Assembly: GCA_030616835.1 (NCBI GenBank) | Contig: JAUWWP010000001.1 | Coordinates: forward strand, 1 to 34,014 | From: Deltaproteobacteria bacterium | GTDB taxonomy: Bacteria; Desulfobacterota; G020345765 | Length of the DNA stretch: 34,014 nucleotides | Reading direction: 5' to 3' | In this document: piece after piece, positions 16,831-24,377 of the stretch | Layout: every line of letters starts with the position of its first letter | Position numbering within the stretch: the first letter of the stretch is position 1 | Program-made: the position numbers and the translations under genes | The notes under the pieces: model-generated | What the model was told of the DNA's origin: nothing | What the model saw: only the letters and a program-made list of their open reading frames with translations | The model's database searches: none

Positions 16831-17898
16831 ATGAGGATTGTTTTTTTAACCCCCCGTTTTTATCCCTCCCTGGGTGGGGTAGAAAGGCATGTGTCCGAGG
16901 TAGCGAAAGAACTGGTGAAAAAGAAGCACCAGGTAACTATTATTACCAAAAAGGACTGCACACGATTACCCCTGAAGGAGCTTATTAATGGCTGTCAGCT
17001 TCACCGGTTTTCCTACTCAAGGCTCCTTGGGCTACCTAAAACCAGATTTCTCTCAGTATGGCTGTGGTTTACTAAAAACATAGGTTTAATATTAAGATCG
17101 GATATTATTCACTGCCATGATTACGGCACCTTCTGGTCATGGTACCTTCCTTTTAGATTTATTCTATTCTGGAAACCAGTATTTATAACCTTCCACGGCT
17201 ACGAGGGATTTCCCCTGAAGAAAAAGGCAATAAGGATCAGGAGATGGGTGGAGAGGCTAACCCGGGGAAATATCTGTGCCGGAGATTTTATCCGGAAATG
17301 GTATGGAACCCGGGCAGACTATATAACCTACGGAGGGGTCAGGCCTCCGGAGAAGGAACCAGATCAAAGAGAGGATAAACGGGCGGTTTTCCTCGGGAGA
17401 TTGTCAGGAGACAGTGGAATCAGGCAATATATTACCTGCCTCCAGATATTAAGGGACCGCTATCAGCTCAACATGGAGTTAGATGTCTGCGGTGGAGGCA
17501 CTCTATTTGAAGAGATAAAAGGGAGGGTAGCAGAGCAGGGATTGAAGATTAATCTTCACGGATTTGTTGAGAATACCCAGGATTACCTTAATCAGGCCAG
17601 ATTTGCCTTTGTCTCAGGCTATCTGGGAATACTTGAAGCAATGGTTCATAAAAAATTGGTCTTCAGTGTATACGATAATCCGCTCAAGAGGGATTACCTG
17701 GAGCTGTTTCCGCAGTCAGGGGAGATGATAGTGATTGCGGAGAGCCCGGAGCAGCTTGCCGAAAGGATTGCTTACTACCTTGCTAACCCAGACCAGGAAA
17801 GGGAGAGGGTTACCAAAGCTTACCTCTGGGCCCGGGAGCAGGGCTGGGAGAAGGTGGCTGAACTTTATCTGAAGCTCTGGGGGGAAACTTTAAGATAA
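16831..17898 (+). CDS. GT4-family glycosyltransferase
   Basis: A 355-residue GT-B fold enzyme. The opening MRIVFLTPRFYPSLGGVERH is the classic GT4 N-terminus with the Gly-rich acceptor loop. GRLSGDSGIRQYI begins the donor domain, LHGFVENTQDYLNQARFAF leads to the donor site, and GYLGILEAMVHKKLVF carries the second Glu of the EX7E motif. It should use a nucleotide-sugar in the cytoplasm for surface glycan or lipid glycan assembly. A weak AAAGGA lies before the ATG. It starts a run of three glycosyltransferase genes in one direction. The donor sugar cannot be read from the sequence. Confidence 0.88.
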   Translation: MRIVFLTPRFYPSLGGVERHVSEVAKELVKKKHQVTIITKKDCTRLPLKELINGCQLHRFSYSRLLGLPKTRFLSVWLWFTKNIGLILRSDIIHCHDYGTFWSWYLPFRFILFWKPVFITFHGYEGFPLKKKAIRIRRWVERLTRGNICAGDFIRKWYGTRADYITYGGVRPPEKEPDQREDKRAVFLGRLSGDSGIRQYITCLQILRDRYQLNMELDVCGGGTLFEEIKGRVAEQGLKINLHGFVENTQDYLNQARFAFVSGYLGILEAMVHKKLVFSVYDNPLKRDYLELFPQSGEMIVIAESPEQLAERIAYYLANPDQERERVTKAYLWAREQGWEKVAELYLKLWGETLR

Positions 17899-17899
17899 A

Positions 17900-17990
17900 T
17901 TGCAAAATGCAAATTGCAAAATGTAAAATGCAAATGATTGAATCTTGCCCCGATGGACATCGGGGTGAAGGATTTGGGATTTGATTGATT
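17900..17990. repeat. AT-rich short tandem repeats and CCCCGATG palindrome
   Basis: TTGCAAAATGCAAA-like words repeat several times, then the palindrome CCCCGATGGACATCGGGG (17948-17965). The palindrome recurs in the other orientation at 26081-26100 and in degraded form at 24869-24887. A short GCAAATGATTGAAT piece recurs at 20267. These are dispersed intergenic repeats. Confidence 0.7.
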
Positions 17991-18038
17991 TGGTATTTTG
18001 CTTCGCTCAACCTTCCCCGGGGGAAAACAGGTATTCTT

Positions 18039-18983
18039 ATGTCTGAATTGCCGGTATCATTTATTACTACCATATTAAATGAGGCTTCGTCCATTCAGGG
18101 ATTTATCGAATCAATCATGGATATGTCGAGGAAGCCCGGTGAGATAGTCATTGTTGATGGAGGATCGAGGGATAGAACGGTTGAGATCGTTCAGGGGTAT
18201 ATTAAGCAGGGTTATCCGATCAGATTATTTCAGCTCGAGGGAAACCGGGCTCAGGGGAGAAATAAGGCGGTAAAAGAGGCATATTATGACCTTATTGCCG
18301 CATCCGATGCGGGCTGCCGGGTAGATAGGGATTGGTTAAAGAATATCATTGAGCCCCTGGAAAAGGATGAGACACTTGATGTCTGTGGGGGATTTTACCT
18401 GCCCGCTCCGGAGAGCAGATTCGAAGAGGCAGCAGGAGCTATTTCCTTGCTTTCCCTGAAGGAGATAGAGCCGGAGAAGTTCTTGCCCTCCACCCGTTCG
18501 GTTGCTTTCCGCAGAAGTGCCTGGGAAAAGGTGAGGGGATTCCCGGAGGAGTTTTCCTATAACGAAGATACGCCTTTTGCCCTGAACCTTCGCCAGGCAG
18601 GGTGCAGATTTAAATTCAGGCCGGAGGCGAAGGTCTTCTGGAGGCCAACCAAAACCATCAGGGGACTCTTTAGGCAATTTTATCGCTATGCCACGGGTGA
18701 CGGAGAAGGGCTGATCAATCCTCAAAGTTACTCCCGACTCTTTGCTAAATACCTGATCGGGCTAATACTAGTGGGATTGGGAGTGATAAATATTTATTTT
18801 CCGGTGCTAACGGTTGCCGGATTTTTTTTCTATCTTGGCAGCGAGCTGTCCAAAAAGAGGGACAAGCTAAAGAGTTTTAGAAGTGGACTCTGGTTTTTAC
18901 TGCTCCGGGTAGTAGTTGATCTGGCGAATATTGCCGGATACTGCCGGGGATTAGCGAGAAGAAGAGGGGTGAGTAGGGGTTAA
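18039..18983 (+). CDS. GT2-family glycosyltransferase with C-terminal membrane segment
   Basis: A 314-residue GT-A fold enzyme. VSFITTILNEASSIQGFI and EIVIVDGGSRDRTVEIV form the nucleotide-binding start, and ASDAGCRVDRDWL is the place of the DXD metal site (here SDAG). SYNEDTPFALNLRQAG carries the catalytic Glu-Asp pair, and LFRQFYRYATGDG resembles the QXXRW-type end. A hydrophobic stretch after residue ~240 would hold it at the membrane. The frame opens at 17985, but the first 18 residues do not fit the family, and MSELPVSF at 18039 places the first strand correctly. No good ribosome-binding site precedes either start. It is probably inner-membrane associated and acts with the flanking GT4 enzymes. 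Confidence 0.85.
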   Translation: MSELPVSFITTILNEASSIQGFIESIMDMSRKPGEIVIVDGGSRDRTVEIVQGYIKQGYPIRLFQLEGNRAQGRNKAVKEAYYDLIAASDAGCRVDRDWLKNIIEPLEKDETLDVCGGFYLPAPESRFEEAAGAISLLSLKEIEPEKFLPSTRSVAFRRSAWEKVRGFPEEFSYNEDTPFALNLRQAGCRFKFRPEAKVFWRPTKTIRGLFRQFYRYATGDGEGLINPQSYSRLFAKYLIGLILVGLGVINIYFPVLTVAGFFFYLGSELSKKRDKLKSFRSGLWFLLLRVVVDLANIAGYCRGLARRRGVSRG

Positions 18984-19087
18984 CCCCGTTAGAAGCTCAT
19001 CGCCCTTAAGAGATTCACTCCGTTAGACAAATTATCTTACGGGGTTCATCCCCGTGGCAAGCCGCGGGGCTTTCTAACGGGGTTAAC
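18979..19087. repeat. 16-bp perfect inverted repeat between two glycosyltransferase genes
   Basis: GTTAACCCCGTTAGAA (18979-18994) and its exact complement (19072-19087) bound a 77-base spacer holding TTACGGGGTTCATCCCCGTGG, a second hairpin. The left arm overlaps the last codons of the GT2 gene, and the right arm ends 10 bases before the next gene. The transcript could form a branched stem. Related CCCGTTAGA words occur near 21880 and 22085. Confidence 0.8.
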
Positions 19088-19097
19088 GATTAAGAAG

Positions 19098-20192
19098 ATG
19101 AGGATTTTGTTTCAATCACGAGAGGATCTCTTCCGCAGTCCCGGCGGGGATACGATTCAGCTTCTCAAAACCAAAGAGTACTTAGAAAAACTGGGACTTA
19201 CCATTGATATCTCCCTAAATGCGGAGGAAAGCCTTCAGGGATATGATCTGATCCATCTGTTTAATAACTCAAGGGTATATCAACATTTGAAGAATGCCAA
19301 AGAGAGGGGCAAGGTAGTAGCACTTTCTCCTATCTACTGGGATGTGGGTGAGATGAACAAGGAAAGGTTTGCGGGGAGCACTGTCAGGAGATGGGTAAAG
19401 GGGCTACTGAGCCGAAACAATTTCTTTTCGGCTAAGTTATATGCTTATCTTCTGCGGAAGGGGAAGATTAGTGAAGGATACCGGGAGGCTGATCTGATAG
19501 AAAAACAGAGATATGTGCTAAAAAACGCTGATCTTTTGCTGCCTAACTCGACGGCAGAGATGGATCTGATCCGGAAGAATTTTCTCCTTCCTGTTAGCTA
19601 TCGGATTATTCCTAATGCGGTTGATCCAATCTTCCGGGATGCCAAGCCCGATCACTTTATTTCAAGCTACCGAGTTCGCGACTTTATTCTTTGTGTGGGA
19701 AGGATTGAGTTTCGCAAAAATCAACTAAGGCTGCTCCAGGCCCTCCGGGGTATCTCTACCCCAATAGTATTCATTGGGCATCACTCTGACCGGAGTTATT
19801 ATAATCGCTGCCGGAGTGTTGCCGGAGAGAAGAGGCTATTTTTGGAAGGGGTCCAGCAGAGAGATCTTCTCCCGGTCTATGCCGCTGCCAGGGTATATGC
19901 TCAGCCGAGCTGGTTTGAGACCCCGGGGCTGTCCTGCCTGGAGGCAGCGGCGGCGGGCTGTAGCCTGGTGGTAACCAGCAGGGGCTCTACCCGGGAGTAT
20001 TTCGGTGAGTATGCTTGGTACTGTGATCCCGGTGATCCGGACTCAATCCGGGAGGCAGTGCTGGGGGCTTTGAATAAACCAAAAGATAAGGGGCTTTCGG
20101 ATTACATCCTGCAGAACTACACCTGGGAGTCGGCCGCAAAAAAAACACTATCGGCCTATGAGCTCTGTCTGGATAAAGCGAGAAAAGGTTAA
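19098..20192 (+). CDS. GT4-family glycosyltransferase
   Basis: A 364-residue retaining GT-B glycosyltransferase. The N-terminus is MRILFQSREDLFRSPGGDTI with a Gly-rich loop. FILCVGRIEFRKNQLRLLQA is the start of the donor domain. SWFETPGLSCLEAAAAGCSL contains a textbook EX7E motif, and VTSRGSTREYFGEYAWYCDP follows as in the family. It should add a sugar to a surface glycan or lipid-linked precursor. The gene follows the GT2 gene across a 114-base repeat and converges with the PHP gene. No strong ribosome-binding site is seen (AAGAAG before the ATG). Spacing and direction suggest a shared transcript with the two upstream enzymes. Confidence 0.9.
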   Translation: MRILFQSREDLFRSPGGDTIQLLKTKEYLEKLGLTIDISLNAEESLQGYDLIHLFNNSRVYQHLKNAKERGKVVALSPIYWDVGEMNKERFAGSTVRRWVKGLLSRNNFFSAKLYAYLLRKGKISEGYREADLIEKQRYVLKNADLLLPNSTAEMDLIRKNFLLPVSYRIIPNAVDPIFRDAKPDHFISSYRVRDFILCVGRIEFRKNQLRLLQALRGISTPIVFIGHHSDRSYYNRCRSVAGEKRLFLEGVQQRDLLPVYAAARVYAQPSWFETPGLSCLEAAAAGCSLVVTSRGSTREYFGEYAWYCDPGDPDSIREAVLGALNKPKDKGLSDYILQNYTWESAAKKTLSAYELCLDKARKG

Positions 20193-20241
20193 AAAAAGCG
20201 GTGGTAACCTTTCAGTGGTTGATGAAACTCTGTAAGATACT

Positions 20242-20262
20242 TGTCCTGAGCCTCTCGAAGGA
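20242..20262. repeat. Dispersed 21-bp repeat (TGTCCTGAGCCT type)
   Basis: TGTCCTGAGCCTCTCGAAGGA recurs with few changes at 22060-22080 and 24912-24932, partly at 30123-30135, and, as the related CCCTTCGACTTCGCTTC type, near 33163-33193. It is always between genes. Where such repeats are read through they give false peptides, so they help to reject spurious ORFs. Confidence 0.75.
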
Positions 20263-20297
20263 AATGCAAATGATTGAATTGGGATTTGACCATTATT

Positions 20298-21878
20298 CTA
20301 TAGCTTAAACTTTATCTTTACCGTAGCCCTCTCTAATAAATCATCGGATTCATCGTCCTTAAATTTCCAGCTTAACTCGAACGGCCCGTAGATAACTGCT
20401 ATTGAATCAAGGCCAAAGGGCTCAGAGAGAGAGCTTTTCCCCTCCTGAATATCGCTTACCGCTATGGGAATAGAGTAAATATTGAGAAACTGATGGATTG
20501 GCAAAACCCAGTTAATATCTAAACGAAGATTATCGGCGAGGAGAAGCCTTCTTCCGAGGGCCTCGATCATCTCCCGGATCCGCTCGATTCTATCAAAGAT
20601 GAAATAGATATCACTTATCCCTCGCTTTTCAACCAATCTTTCGAGATAAAGGTAGGGTCCGCTACTGACCGGCCGGGCTTTCCCTCTTTTTAAAGCCTGC
20701 TTGATCCCCTCCAGAGAGAGATCGTCAGTTTCCACTATGGTATAGCCCAGCCAACCGGTCAGGTTATTCACGTGGCTATTACCACCAAAAACGATGCTCT
20801 TTCTTTTTACCCTTGCATCCCTCATCATTCTTCGGGCCCGGTAGACCTGATAGGGCCCGATATCCGAGGCATCGGCAGCCTCGATCCAATCAAAATCCAG
20901 GTCAAGAGCAGCGTGGTATCCAATGGCGGTCCCCATTTTTACCGGATGGGCAGCTATGGCAATTCCTCCCTGGGCATGGATCTGCCTGATAGTTTCTTTT
21001 ACCGTCATATTCCTGGGGATAGATCTCGTAGTAAAAAGGGCAATGACATAATACCCTTCAATGGTGGTAATTTCCTGGCCGGGTATGATAAAAAAATCCT
21101 CCCCGATCTCACCGTTGGCTTTTAACTGCTTACAGACTGCCTGAGCCGTGGCAACTCCGTCAAACCTGTTGTGGTCAGTCATGGCAATCGCATTGAACCC
21201 TTTGGCATAGGCCTGCTTTATTTTGTGCTTCATGGTACTGACTGAATCATGTGACTGGAGTGAATGGTTATGGGGATCGATGACTAATTCTCCTTCCCTT
21301 GTTACAATCTTTTTTGAGTTTATAAACCTGAGGGCAGTATTTACGGCAACATCCTGCTCCAGGCACCATCCCGGAGCAGTCCCGAGCAAAAGGACATCCT
21401 TGATTCCGGCATAACCCAGGGACATTTCCAGTCCAACCACGGAGGCCTTCCGGATGACTGCCAGGGGGGCATCTTCCGACATTTGCTCCACTTCCTCCAG
21501 GATATCGTCCACCCCAGCCCTTTGTCCGTCATCAAGGATCAGTTGATAGCCAAATTGCTCAAAATCAAGGGCATCGTATTGATAATACCTTATTTGTTTG
21601 TCATCAAGGGTCATTTGATAGCCAAATTGTTCAAAATGAAAGATGTCGTATTGATAATACCTTATCAGCCAGGCATCATTCTCAGGTGGCTGGTTAACCT
21701 TCTCCATCACCCGCTCGAGCCCTCCGTAGGGGCCTTCAAAGATCCGGGGACTATCATTGACCTGGCTCTGATCGTAGCTCCTAACCGGATCCTGGGCGCC
21801 GAGAGCTTCCCCGGTTATAAATAATGATAAACCGAAGCAAATGATCCCGGCAGACTTGAGGTGGCATATTATCTTCAT
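20298..21878 (-). CDS. Exported PHP-domain metallophosphoesterase-like protein
   Basis: A 526-residue protein with a signal peptide (MKIICHLKSAGIICFGLSLF...ALG). The PHP domain begins near residue 199. DPHNHSLQSHD gives the metal ligands His203, His205 and His210, AMTDHN gives Asp-His, PGQEIT gives the Glu, and AIAAHPVKM and FGGNSHV give later His ligands. PHP proteins hydrolyse phosphoesters with two or three metal ions; the substrate here is unknown and an export signal is unusual for the family. Residues 72-119 are a tandem duplication of 24 residues (IRYYQYD...FEQFGYQ...LDD). A 20-codon ORF ends four bases before this start and contains its AAGGAG ribosome-binding site. Confidence 0.8.
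   Translation of the reverse strand: MKIICHLKSAGIICFGLSLFITGEALGAQDPVRSYDQSQVNDSPRIFEGPYGGLERVMEKVNQPPENDAWLIRYYQYDIFHFEQFGYQMTLDDKQIRYYQYDALDFEQFGYQLILDDGQRAGVDDILEEVEQMSEDAPLAVIRKASVVGLEMSLGYAGIKDVLLLGTAPGWCLEQDVAVNTALRFINSKKIVTREGELVIDPHNHSLQSHDSVSTMKHKIKQAYAKGFNAIAMTDHNRFDGVATAQAVCKQLKANGEIGEDFFIIPGQEITTIEGYYVIALFTTRSIPRNMTVKETIRQIHAQGGIAIAAHPVKMGTAIGYHAALDLDFDWIEAADASDIGPYQVYRARRMMRDARVKRKSIVFGGNSHVNNLTGWLGYTIVETDDLSLEGIKQALKRGKARPVSSGPYLYLERLVEKRGISDIYFIFDRIERIREMIEALGRRLLLADNLRLDINWVLPIHQFLNIYSIPIAVSDIQEGKSSLSEPFGLDSIAVIYGPFELSWKFKDDESDDLLERATVKIKFKL
21522..21665 (-). repeat. 72-bp in-frame tandem duplication inside the PHP gene
   Basis: Units 21522-21593 and 21594-21665 share most positions (about 62 of 72), including the identical last 20 bases. 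They encode two copies of IRYYQYDxxxFEQFGYQ. The frame is kept, so the protein carries a repeated Tyr- and Asp-rich segment just before the PHP domain. Confidence 0.9.
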
Positions 21879-21882
21879 CCCG

Positions 21883-21945
21883 TTAGAGCTCCTTCATTCG
21901 GTCTACCGGGATTTCGTTCCCTATATTATTATGTTGGGTAGGCAT
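21883..21945 (-). CDS. 20-codon leader ORF upstream of the PHP gene
   Basis: The ATG follows an excellent AAAGGAGG site by 9 bases and reads MPTQHNNIGNEIPVDRMKEL, then TAA. The stop is four bases before the PHP start, and the codons AAG-GAG near the end form the PHP ribosome-binding site. The 26 bases covering the ribosome-binding site and start (21938-21963) match those of the DUF35 gene (26054-26079) at 24 positions, so this leader seems to be a copied gene start. It may couple or tune PHP translation. No function is known, and no peptide has been shown. Confidence 0.5.
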   Translation of the reverse strand: MPTQHNNIGNEIPVDRMKEL

Positions 21946-21978
21946 TTTCAACAACCTCCTTTCGATTGCTTAATGTCA

Positions 21979-22026
21979 CTAAATCCCCCCTCCCCCCCTT
22001 TGAAAAAGGGGGGTTAGGGGGGATTT
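21979..22026. repeat. CTAAATCCCCCC palindromic repeat
   Basis: CTAAATCCCCCC and GGGGGGATTT flank an inner CCCCCCTTTGAAAAAGGGGGG hairpin, so the whole is a strong inverted repeat. A sister copy is at 26111-26152. It lies between the sulfatase-fold gene and the PHP leader ORF, both on the minus strand, and could weaken read-through between them. Terminator function is not proven because no U-tract follows. Confidence 0.8.
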
Positions 22027-22120
22027 CCATAATCAGAAATCTCCCATCAGCCCCCGATTTGTCCTGAGCCTGTCGAAGGAAAGGTCTAACGGGATTCATC
22101 TTCCCCGAGTCGAAAGGGTC

Positions 22121-23521
22121 TCAATCCACAGTTAACGAGGTCTTCATCGGGGTACAGCCCGGGATGTTCTTATTAGCCATTTCCCGCAGGTAATCCGGGA
22201 TAACTCCTTTGGCGTCTTTTAAGGCCAGCTTTGCCATCTTCTGACATATATCGGGTAGATCCGCGGCGATATTGTGCTTAAGTTGCGGATCGGTCTCCAG
22301 GTCAAAGAGGAGGGGGCGCTCACCCCAGAGATAGGCGTTGTACCAGTATTTTCTGTCCCGCACCATAACGAACGGTCCCCAGCCAGTGGTAATGTGACCG
22401 TAGTAGACCAGGTCCTCAGTGACAAGGGGCTTAAGATCCCGGCCTTCCATGGATTTCGGTGGATCAATATCCAGAGCCCTGAGGATCGTCACCGGGATAT
22501 CGTGGTGGTATGCAAGTTTGTCGCAGACAGTGCCGGCATCAGTGCCGTCCGGGAAGCGGATCATCATTACCAGGTCGGCTACCTCCCGGCACATTGGATA
22601 GCCCTGCTTGGAGACCAGCCCCTGCTCCCCAAGGCAGTGTCCGTGATCAGATACCACAATCAAGATAGTGCTGTCCATCAGGTTCAGGCGGCGCATGGTC
22701 TGGAGGAAATGGCCCAACCATCGATCCGTCATGGTTACCTCGCCGGCATAGTTGGCCCGGAGTCTCTTTAACTCCCTCGGCGTGAGTCGGTTGGCTGATC
22801 CATACAGGGAGGTGATCACATCCCGCACATTATCATCGTCGTCATACAGCCGGCGGTAATGTGTCGGTGGGTCCCAGGGCTCATGTGGATCAAAACACTC
22901 CACCGTCAGGAAGAACTGGTCGCTATCCTGGTTCTGCTCCAGCCAGGTGGCAGCGGTGCGAAACACCTGGGGGGCAAAGTAGTCTTCCTCACTACTGCGT
23001 TGCTGGACATTGGTCAGATAATAGCGCAGAAAAAACTGGATAAACTCTGGATTTCGGATATTCTCGGGCAAGTGTCTCTGGATCTCTTCCTCGCTAACCT
23101 GGGGACCAGAGCGGTAAGGGTCCAATTCCTGTCCCCGGATCCAGGTCCACTGGGAGAATCCGCGGTGAAAATTCTTGGAAGGCTTAAATTGATGATACAC
23201 ATCGCTGACCAGACCGGTTCGATAGTTATTTAAGGCGAGAATTTCGGCGAGGCAATCACGATCCTCCTGCATCGGTTCCCAGCCGGGGGCACCGATAAAA
23301 TCGCCTCGGTAGGTATGATAATCCTCAAAGGGAAAGATCCGGCATCCGGTATAGATCGCCCGGCGGGCAGGGAGGGTAGGCAGCGATTCCGGATAGGTAT
23401 GGGTGAAGAGAACGCTTTCTTTAGCCAGAGCATCAAGGTTGGGTGTCTTGATCCACTTATTCCCGTAACAGCCCACATGGTCAGGGCGCAAGGAGTCCAC
23501 GATAATCAGCACTGCATTCAT
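22121..23521 (-). CDS. Soluble sulfatase-fold hydrolase with Thr nucleophile
   Basis: A 466-residue alkaline-phosphatase-superfamily enzyme without signal peptide or membrane segment, so cytoplasmic. AVLIIVDSLRPDHVGCYG carries the first metal-binding Asp. PESLPTLPARRAIYTG is the nucleophile loop, where the C/S-X-P-S-R signature reads T49-L-P-A-R53. VVSDHGHCLGEQG and KQGYPMCREV carry the later ligands. Because Cys or Ser is replaced by Thr, formylglycine cannot form. A phosphodiesterase or phosphonate-type hydrolase is more likely than a sulfatase, and no formylglycine-generating enzyme is seen in the window. The ATG has a TAGGAGG site 8 bases upstream, so the start is secure. PHP and VapBC genes flank it. 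Confidence 0.85.
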   Translation of the reverse strand: MNAVLIIVDSLRPDHVGCYGNKWIKTPNLDALAKESVLFTHTYPESLPTLPARRAIYTGCRIFPFEDYHTYRGDFIGAPGWEPMQEDRDCLAEILALNNYRTGLVSDVYHQFKPSKNFHRGFSQWTWIRGQELDPYRSGPQVSEEEIQRHLPENIRNPEFIQFFLRYYLTNVQQRSSEEDYFAPQVFRTAATWLEQNQDSDQFFLTVECFDPHEPWDPPTHYRRLYDDDDNVRDVITSLYGSANRLTPRELKRLRANYAGEVTMTDRWLGHFLQTMRRLNLMDSTILIVVSDHGHCLGEQGLVSKQGYPMCREVADLVMMIRFPDGTDAGTVCDKLAYHHDIPVTILRALDIDPPKSMEGRDLKPLVTEDLVYYGHITTGWGPFVMVRDRKYWYNAYLWGERPLLFDLETDPQLKHNIAADLPDICQKMAKLALKDAKGVIPDYLREMANKNIPGCTPMKTSLTVD

Positions 23522-23629
23522 AAAGTACCTCCTAATGCGTGAGTAGGTTGTTGAAGTGGGGGAAATAAATTGCCTGTGAAAGAAATGTGGATATTTTGAG
23601 CCCGAAAAAATTTTGAACTTCTCCAGGGC

Positions 23630-24085
23630 TTAGAAAAGATCGTCCAGAATCAAAATCTTTAGTGCCTCAACCTTTTCAAACCTTCTATCGTTGGTAACGA
23701 AGCCCTTTGCCTTAACTACTATTGCGGTGGCCACCTGGATAGCATCAGGGATTCTCAGGTTATATCTTGCCCTTATCACAGCAGTGGATTCAGCTACCTC
23801 TTCGTCCAAAGACCTTATGATCAGATTTGGAAAATTCTTGAGCAAAAACTTATAGTCCTTTATTAAATCCTCTCTTCTTTCCCTTTTGGGTTTTATCAAG
23901 AGTTCTATTAAGGTCAAAATCGAAGTTACCCCTTTAAACTTATTCTGTTCCACCAAGTATAGAAGAGGTTTGGTCAAAGGGAGATATTTTTTATTTCCTT
24001 CGATGTGATAAATAAATATCATTGAATCTATGCCTACAATAGCTCCCTCGAACTCTTTTAATAGAATCCGCTCTATTCCTTCCAT
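23630..24085 (-). CDS. VapC-like PIN-domain toxin
   Basis: A 151-residue PIN-domain protein, the usual size for a VapC ribonuclease. All four acidic positions are visible: Asp20 in VGIDSMIFIY, Glu61 in LTLIELLIK, Asp114 in LRIPDAIQVA and Asp133 in FVTNDRRFE. It would cut RNA (in VapC often tRNA or 23S rRNA) when free of its antitoxin. Its start overlaps the antitoxin gene by 13 bases, the standard arrangement with coupled translation. The frame and catalytic residues are intact, so it may be active. Confidence 0.88.
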   Translation of the reverse strand: MEGIERILLKEFEGAIVGIDSMIFIYHIEGNKKYLPLTKPLLYLVEQNKFKGVTSILTLIELLIKPKRERREDLIKDYKFLLKNFPNLIIRSLDEEVAESTAVIRARYNLRIPDAIQVATAIVVKAKGFVTNDRRFEKVEALKILILDDLF

Positions 24086-24309
24086 GACTCCCTCTCCTTA
24101 TCTACATATTCCCTGGCATCCATATCTTCCCAGATTTCCTTTCCCAGGCCACAGAGGGCATCGGCAAAACTCTTTAGGGGTTCAAGGATGAGCCTTCCTT
24201 CTTCCACCTCTACTTTTAACTGTGTTCCAGGCTTTAATTTAAGGGAACCTCTGATCTCTTTGGGAATTACAATCTGACCCTTGCTACTCAATCTTACCTT
24301 ATTAATCAT
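24073..24309 (-). CDS. VapB/AbrB-type antitoxin
   Basis: A 78-residue antitoxin with a SpoVT/AbrB swapped-hairpin DNA-binding domain at residues 1-46 (VRLSSKGQIVIPKEIRGSLK, then LKPGTQLKVEVEEGRLIL). The acidic C-terminal tail (EIWEDMDAREYVDKERESW) should wrap the VapC active site. The ATG has an AGGAGG site 7 bases upstream. A strong promoter and a palindrome just upstream indicate autoregulation by the VapB-VapC complex. Confidence 0.9.
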   Translation of the reverse strand: MINKVRLSSKGQIVIPKEIRGSLKLKPGTQLKVEVEEGRLILEPLKSFADALCGLGKEIWEDMDAREYVDKERESWKE

Positions 24310-24344
24310 ACTTACCTCCTAATTTAATCTTACCTAAAATCTTG

Positions 24345-24377
24345 TCTTACTATAACATTCTGTAAGAAAAATGTCAA
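24345..24377 (-). promoter_or_regulatory. vapBC promoter and probable operator
   Basis: On the minus strand TTGACA (24377-24372) and TATAGT (24354-24349) are separated by 17 bases, a near-consensus sigma-70-type promoter. The palindrome TCTTAC-N11-GTAAGA (24345-24367) covers the -10 box and spacer, so bound VapB would block RNA polymerase. The start codon is 40 bases below the -10. Confidence 0.8.

Noticed and set aside
21979..22026. Strong hairpin considered as an intrinsic terminator
   Set aside because: No U-tract follows on either strand, and a sister copy sits inside an apparent operon at 26111-26152, so it is listed as a repeat.
22274..22771. 165-residue open frame on the plus strand
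   Set aside because: It lies entirely within the sulfatase-fold gene on the opposite strand and shows no motif.
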